The notes beneath the pieces are model-generated. The model did not search any database and had not been told where the DNA came from. It worked only from the letters and a program-made list of their open reading frames with translations. 34,071 nucleotides of DNA from JAGXTF01 sp040376005 (GTDB lineage Bacteria; Bacteroidota; Bacteroidia; NS11-12g; UBA955), in NCBI GenBank assembly GCA_040376005.1, contig JBEIRK010000010.1:1-34071 (forward strand). Reading direction: 5' to 3'. Within the stretch, counting starts at the first letter, position 1. Every line of letters starts with the position of its first letter. The position numbers were made by a program, and so were the translations under genes. Below, one piece after another: positions 30,739 through 34,071 of the stretch.

Positions 30739-32257
30739 TCCCAATAGTTGGTTTCTTATCTGCTTCATTATTGTAGCAGCAAGTTTGGGGCTGTTCCAAC
30801 ACTTTGCGCACGGTCCCCTCAGTGTGCATCAAGGTGCACAATCCGACCGAGCTTGTGTTGCCTGGAATTATTATACCCAAAGCATGGATTTTTTGCAGCC
30901 CCGTGTTTCCGAAAATCGCGCCCATGAAGGGGTCACAGGCATGGAATTTCCTATAATTCAATATGTTGTAGCATTGCTCTATAAACTGTTTGGATTTCAC
31001 GATTTTATATATCGTGTTGTGATGTTCTTAATTGTATTTTTTGGTGTTTTTTCTGCTTTCAAAACTACCTATTTTTTTATTCAAAAAACGCTATCAAGAC
31101 TCCTCCTTACTTTTGGTTGGTTTTTATCTCCCATTTTCGTATTCTACAGCAACAGTTATATTCCAGATACTGCAGCTTTGGCATTTTCCATGATCGCCAT
31201 ACATCAGTTTATCAAGTTTTATTTCCGAATAAATCAACGTAAATCTGCTTTGTGGTATGCGCTTTTTATTACCCTTGCAGGGTTGATTAAAATTACCTTT
31301 TTAATACCCCATATCGCCATCATCGCATTTGTTTTTCTTCCATTTGTATTCCCAAAATTCATAGAATCACAATACAGAAGCGAAAAACTGCCATGGTACG
31401 CACTAATCCTGCCCTTTGCCGCGGCTATTGCATGGTATGTGTATGCCTCAAACCTTACCAAAAGCACGGGTAACAATCATTTCTTGCAACAGATAAATCC
31501 CGCACACTCCCTCAAAGAATTCATGGATAACATTGTTTTTGCCACAAATACATGGCAGTCGAGTTTGTATTCGAAATGGCCGTTCATTCTCCTATTCTTT
31601 TTTGGCTTTTCAAAGATTTTTACTTCCCTAAAAACACAACCCCTAATTTCCTATTTTGTTGTATTTTTAAGCCTGGGTTTCTTGTCATTTGTAGTGCTTT
31701 TCAGTGGCCAATTGAGATACCATGACTATTATCTAACCGCCATATATCCATTGGTTTTCTTTATGCTTTTGCAACATCAGCAATTGTACGTAGAGGGCAA
31801 AACCCTGTTTGCCGGTATTGCACCCTTGGTGGCCGTTATACTATTCTATAGTTTCCCATTTTTTGCTTGGTCAAACGCGTACAACATGTTGCACGCACGG
31901 TACGAAAAAGGAAATTATTATTACCAACCTGCCCTAGCAGAATCCGAATTTTATTCATCGGCTTTGCGCCAAAAAATAGACAGCATTATTCCCCCATCAC
32001 AAGAAATTATTTCTGTATTTGACCCCACCCCTAATACTACATTATATGCTTTGAAACGCCGTGGGGTGCGCATTGCCAGCGACTTTACTCCGGCATTGAC
32101 CAACGAAATCATATTGAACTCTAACATTCAATATATGGTGCTTAATGATAGCATACGCTGGGAAAACCAATACAGAAAAAACATGCATTTCAACCAACAA
32201 TTGCTATTGAGATCGGGAATTATTTCTGTCTGGAAAATCCTACCTCAAAAGAAATAA
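30722..32257 (+). CDS. GT-C membrane glycosyltransferase (GT39/ArnT-like)
   Basis: A 511-residue inner-membrane protein with about 10-12 spans (NSWFLICFIIVAASLGLF; VVMFLIVFFGVFSAF; ALWYALFITLAGLIKITFLI; ALILPFAAAIAWYVYA; FVVFLSLGFLSFVVLFSG; LFAGIAPLVAVILFYSFPFFAW). The first periplasmic loop holds acidic residues in QGAQSDRACVAWNYY and the GMEFPIIQYVVALLYKLFG motif common to GT39/ArnT/PMT-like enzymes. These transfer a sugar from a polyprenyl phosphate to an acceptor outside the membrane. A soluble C-terminal domain of about 110 residues follows. Two adjacent ATGs (30722, 30725) can start it. It overlaps the GT2 gene, and its stop overlaps the convergent DUF5723-like gene by 13 nt. The acceptor is unknown: LPS, protein or another glycan. 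Confidence 0.87.
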   Translation: MMYRINPNSWFLICFIIVAASLGLFQHFAHGPLSVHQGAQSDRACVAWNYYTQSMDFLQPRVSENRAHEGVTGMEFPIIQYVVALLYKLFGFHDFIYRVVMFLIVFFGVFSAFKTTYFFIQKTLSRLLLTFGWFLSPIFVFYSNSYIPDTAALAFSMIAIHQFIKFYFRINQRKSALWYALFITLAGLIKITFLIPHIAIIAFVFLPFVFPKFIESQYRSEKLPWYALILPFAAAIAWYVYASNLTKSTGNNHFLQQINPAHSLKEFMDNIVFATNTWQSSLYSKWPFILLFFFGFSKIFTSLKTQPLISYFVVFLSLGFLSFVVLFSGQLRYHDYYLTAIYPLVFFMLLQHQQLYVEGKTLFAGIAPLVAVILFYSFPFFAWSNAYNMLHARYEKGNYYYQPALAESEFYSSALRQKIDSIIPPSQEIISVFDPTPNTTLYALKRRGVRIASDFTPALTNEIILNSNIQYMVLNDSIRWENQYRKNMHFNQQLLLRSGIISVWKILPQKK

Positions 32258-33498
32258 CTGAGTTGCAGTGATGCCCCTGCACCATGGGTCAACTTCGGCA
32301 ATAGCATAGATTCTATGCCACGCAATTGCATACTTACAAAGAAATATTTTTTTGCAATGGATTTAGAATAATTAAAGTTCAAATTCATATTCGCCACATC
32401 AAAGCCACCCAAACTCAATTCTGGGTAAACTCCAAAACCCTTTCCATAGAGACTCCATTTGGCATGTCTTAATTTTAAATTCGGCAAATAACCCGGCAAA
32501 TACACATATTTTATTTGAAATATATAATTCCCTAAGGAGAAAGAGGTTCCCAAACGAAATGGCATCAATACAGCCCTATTTTCAAAAGCAGAATCTGGTG
32601 CCAGGCTTTGATTCACCGTGTCGCGCAGGTATTCCAACCAATCAGCTGAATTCAATGATTTTAAACCAATACTCGATTGATTAATACGCACCGATTGATC
32701 CATTTTTTGGGTCAAATGCATGGCATTTTGTATTTGATAAAAGCCAAGGTCTCTCACTTCTATGGAAAAATCAGTTCTAGATCCAGATATTCTTTTATAG
32801 AGGTTAAATCCGACAGCGGCGCCCCATCCTCTTCCTTGCTCACGCATAGCACCTGTATTGATATAATCAGCGGAATATTGTGCGTCGATAAATTGCAAAT
32901 CCCCATCGGTAAAGAGTGAACCCTGCGTCATATCCATATTTCTATAGGCCAAGAGTTGCGACACACCCAAATACAGGGTTAAATTATAATCCTTTGTGTT
33001 TTTAGGGATTAATCCCGTCCATGCAAATTCTAATTTTCTAGAAGAAAATTGGGTGAAGCGGGTGCCACTTAAATCCAAGGTCTGACCTTTATACTTGCCA
33101 TTGCCACGAAACAGCAATTGCCAAGCACCCTCTGATACGGAAGAACCAAAGTGATTCTCTTGCATAATTCCAATTGCATTGGGCATCCATTTTGACAGGG
33201 AAGTATCATTGCCTTTTATGTCAACATAAAAACCAACAGAACTTAAAACGCCAATTCTATTCTGCTTGCGAATCCGTTTCTCTGCACTTTCTATTTCCTC
33301 ATCTTTCATATACCCGCCCAATGCAAGCCTATTCATCATGTATTGGTTCATCCCATTGCTGCCCGTTTCTATATCTGCAAACACATGCACAGAATGTGCG
33401 AAGGGGGTGAATTTTTTGAGTGTGTCCTGCGCTTTTATGCTTGAAACCAATCCAGCACCCATTCCAAAAAATAAAAATACCTTACAACTGAACCTCAT
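32245..33498 (-). CDS. Outer-membrane barrel protein, DUF5723-like
   Basis: A 417-residue exported protein from the ATG at 33498 (MRFSCKVFLFFGMGAGLVSSIKAQ as signal peptide). A GTG five codons further upstream would lie outside the signal. The body consists of short alternating strands with many aromatic ends (IGVLSSVGFYVDI, LLFRGNGKYKGQTLDLSGT, YNLTLYLGVSQLLAYRNM, LGTSFSLGNYIFQIKYVY, AKWSLYGKGFGVYPELSL, KYFFVSMQLRGIESM) and ends in LSYFF, the terminal Phe expected of Bam-inserted barrels. The layout, with N-terminal YMMNRLALGGYM and a series of conserved Gly, matches DUF5723-type proteins of Bacteroidota as I recall them; the function is unknown. It overlaps the 3' end of the upstream exported protein by 17 nt, so the two are coupled and may form a surface complex. 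Confidence 0.75.
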   Translation of the reverse strand: MRFSCKVFLFFGMGAGLVSSIKAQDTLKKFTPFAHSVHVFADIETGSNGMNQYMMNRLALGGYMKDEEIESAEKRIRKQNRIGVLSSVGFYVDIKGNDTSLSKWMPNAIGIMQENHFGSSVSEGAWQLLFRGNGKYKGQTLDLSGTRFTQFSSRKLEFAWTGLIPKNTKDYNLTLYLGVSQLLAYRNMDMTQGSLFTDGDLQFIDAQYSADYINTGAMREQGRGWGAAVGFNLYKRISGSRTDFSIEVRDLGFYQIQNAMHLTQKMDQSVRINQSSIGLKSLNSADWLEYLRDTVNQSLAPDSAFENRAVLMPFRLGTSFSLGNYIFQIKYVYLPGYLPNLKLRHAKWSLYGKGFGVYPELSLGGFDVANMNLNFNYSKSIAKKYFFVSMQLRGIESMLLPKLTHGAGASLQLSYFF

Positions 33499-34071
33499 AT
33501 GCAAACTCTCCACTGGTATTAATTTTTAGTTTATAGGTATTGTAGATTTTTTTATTCTTTCCATCGCCTTTTATGTTGGCTTTGATCAAAACACTTTCTG
33601 CATTCTGCAGCATAGCTATTTTTTCTTTGGGAACCCGAATGGTTAAGCGCGTTTTCGTAGAAGACAAGGGCCTCCCCTGCGCGTCTATTTTACCGGGTAA
33701 AATACTTTGATTTCCTTCTACATCCGCATACCCCATCAATTGAAAATTCGCATCCATAAAGCCCAATTCCAAGCCCACCTCGAATGGATATCCATTGTCA
33801 ATATCCACATATAAAATAGCAGATTTCAACCTTTCATCTCCATGTAATTCTGCCAAATCCAAGGCCTGCGTGTCGCGCAAGGTGATGCCTTGAATCCCAA
33901 AATTTGCGGGGGTTTCTAAACGCAGAAAAACATCTACCCTAGAATTGTCAAATACAAAATCCTTGTAATTGCTGGTATTTCCATTTGGATTGGTTTCCAC
34001 ATCCATGTTGTAATGGATGAGTTGAGGCAAAGTCTCGATAAAACTTTTGATATTGCTATTATTTGCATCCA
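33482..34071 (-). CDS. C-terminal part of an exported repeat- or adhesin-like protein (start outside the window)
   Basis: The frame is open to the right edge, so only the C-terminal ~196 residues are visible; a TTG at 34030 is internal. The sequence is all beta-like with Asn/Asp-rich turns: IHYNMDVETNPNGN, FDNSRVDVFLRLETPANF, ILYVDIDNGYPFEVGLELGF, TRLTIRVPKEKIAMLQN, KLKINTSGEFAYEVQL. The LIHYNMDVETNPNGN start and FELGF-type strands look like the ends of large Bacteroidota surface proteins that precede DUF5723-type barrels. No known domain is certain. Its stop overlaps the start of the barrel gene by 17 nt on the same strand. A terminal Leu rather than Phe argues against it being a barrel itself. 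Confidence 0.7.
   Translation of the reverse strand, partial: DANNSNIKSFIETLPQLIHYNMDVETNPNGNTSNYKDFVFDNSRVDVFLRLETPANFGIQGITLRDTQALDLAELHGDERLKSAILYVDIDNGYPFEVGLELGFMDANFQLMGYADVEGNQSILPGKIDAQGRPLSSTKTRLTIRVPKEKIAMLQNAESVLIKANIKGDGKNKKIYNTYKLKINTSGEFAYEVQL

Noticed and set aside
1..34071. tRNA, rRNA, CRISPR arrays, insertion sequences, prophage or restriction/defence genes
   Set aside because: I looked for cloverleaf-like repeats, regularly spaced repeats and transposase or integrase motifs in the short intergenic regions and found none. The window appears to be core chromosome.

Overview
The window is ordinary-looking chromosomal sequence from a member of the Bacteroidota. The pointers are a TonB-dependent receptor, outer-membrane and lipoprotein genes, the lineage-type leucyl-tRNA synthetase insertion, a ComA homologue, a lack of Shine-Dalgarno sequences, and repeated exact matches to the Bacteroidota -7 promoter element TAnnTTTG just upstream of start codons. 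Order or genus cannot be fixed from the sequence. I found no tRNA, rRNA, CRISPR array, transposase, integrase or phage gene. Almost all of the DNA is coding and no gene-free gap exceeds 190 bases.

Layout. 1-2300: the 3' part of a TonB-dependent receptor, cut by the window edge, followed by a strong terminator. 2306-3412: a GT4 glycosyltransferase (-). 3528-5868: lptB, lplA and nth (+) with overlapping junctions. 5869-14283: a minus-strand run read as obg, a YfhO-like membrane protein, an EI24/CysZ-like membrane protein, two periplasmic PpiC/SurA-type prolyl isomerases and a MoxR ATPase. 14412-16982: leuS (+). 16988-20102: a DUF1801 gene, then an iron-sulfur assembly cluster read iscS, iscU, iscA, small helical ORF (-), ended by a strong hairpin. 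20213-20981: methylmalonyl-CoA epimerase and an RRM RNA-binding protein (+). 20980-26319: M1 peptidase with a probable C-terminal barrel, rmuC, a small lipoprotein and a LysE-type exporter (-). 26425-29269: TPR protein, ComA-like phosphosulfolactate synthase and a small secreted protein (+). 29288-29749: a thioredoxin anchored to the envelope (-). 29794-32257: a polyprenyl-phosphate GT2 plus a GT-C membrane transferase (+). 32245-34071: a DUF5723-like outer-membrane protein and the end of an exported protein (-).

The genes mix housekeeping with envelope building: LPS export (LptB), outer-membrane protein folding (PpiC/SurA), lipid-linked sugar transfer (GT2 + GT-C), lipoproteins and barrels, alongside Fe-S assembly, lipoylation, DNA repair (Nth, RmuC) and ribosome assembly (Obg). 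No obviously new defence or mobile system is present. The most interesting signals are regulatory: (1) nearly identical palindromes just upstream of iscS and inside the iscU promoter, which look like a shared operator; (2) TAnnTTTG boxes lying only 4-14 nt before start codons in eight genes, implying leaderless or near-leaderless mRNAs; and (3) a perfect 9-bp hairpin whose arm includes bases of the start codon of the small lipoprotein gene.
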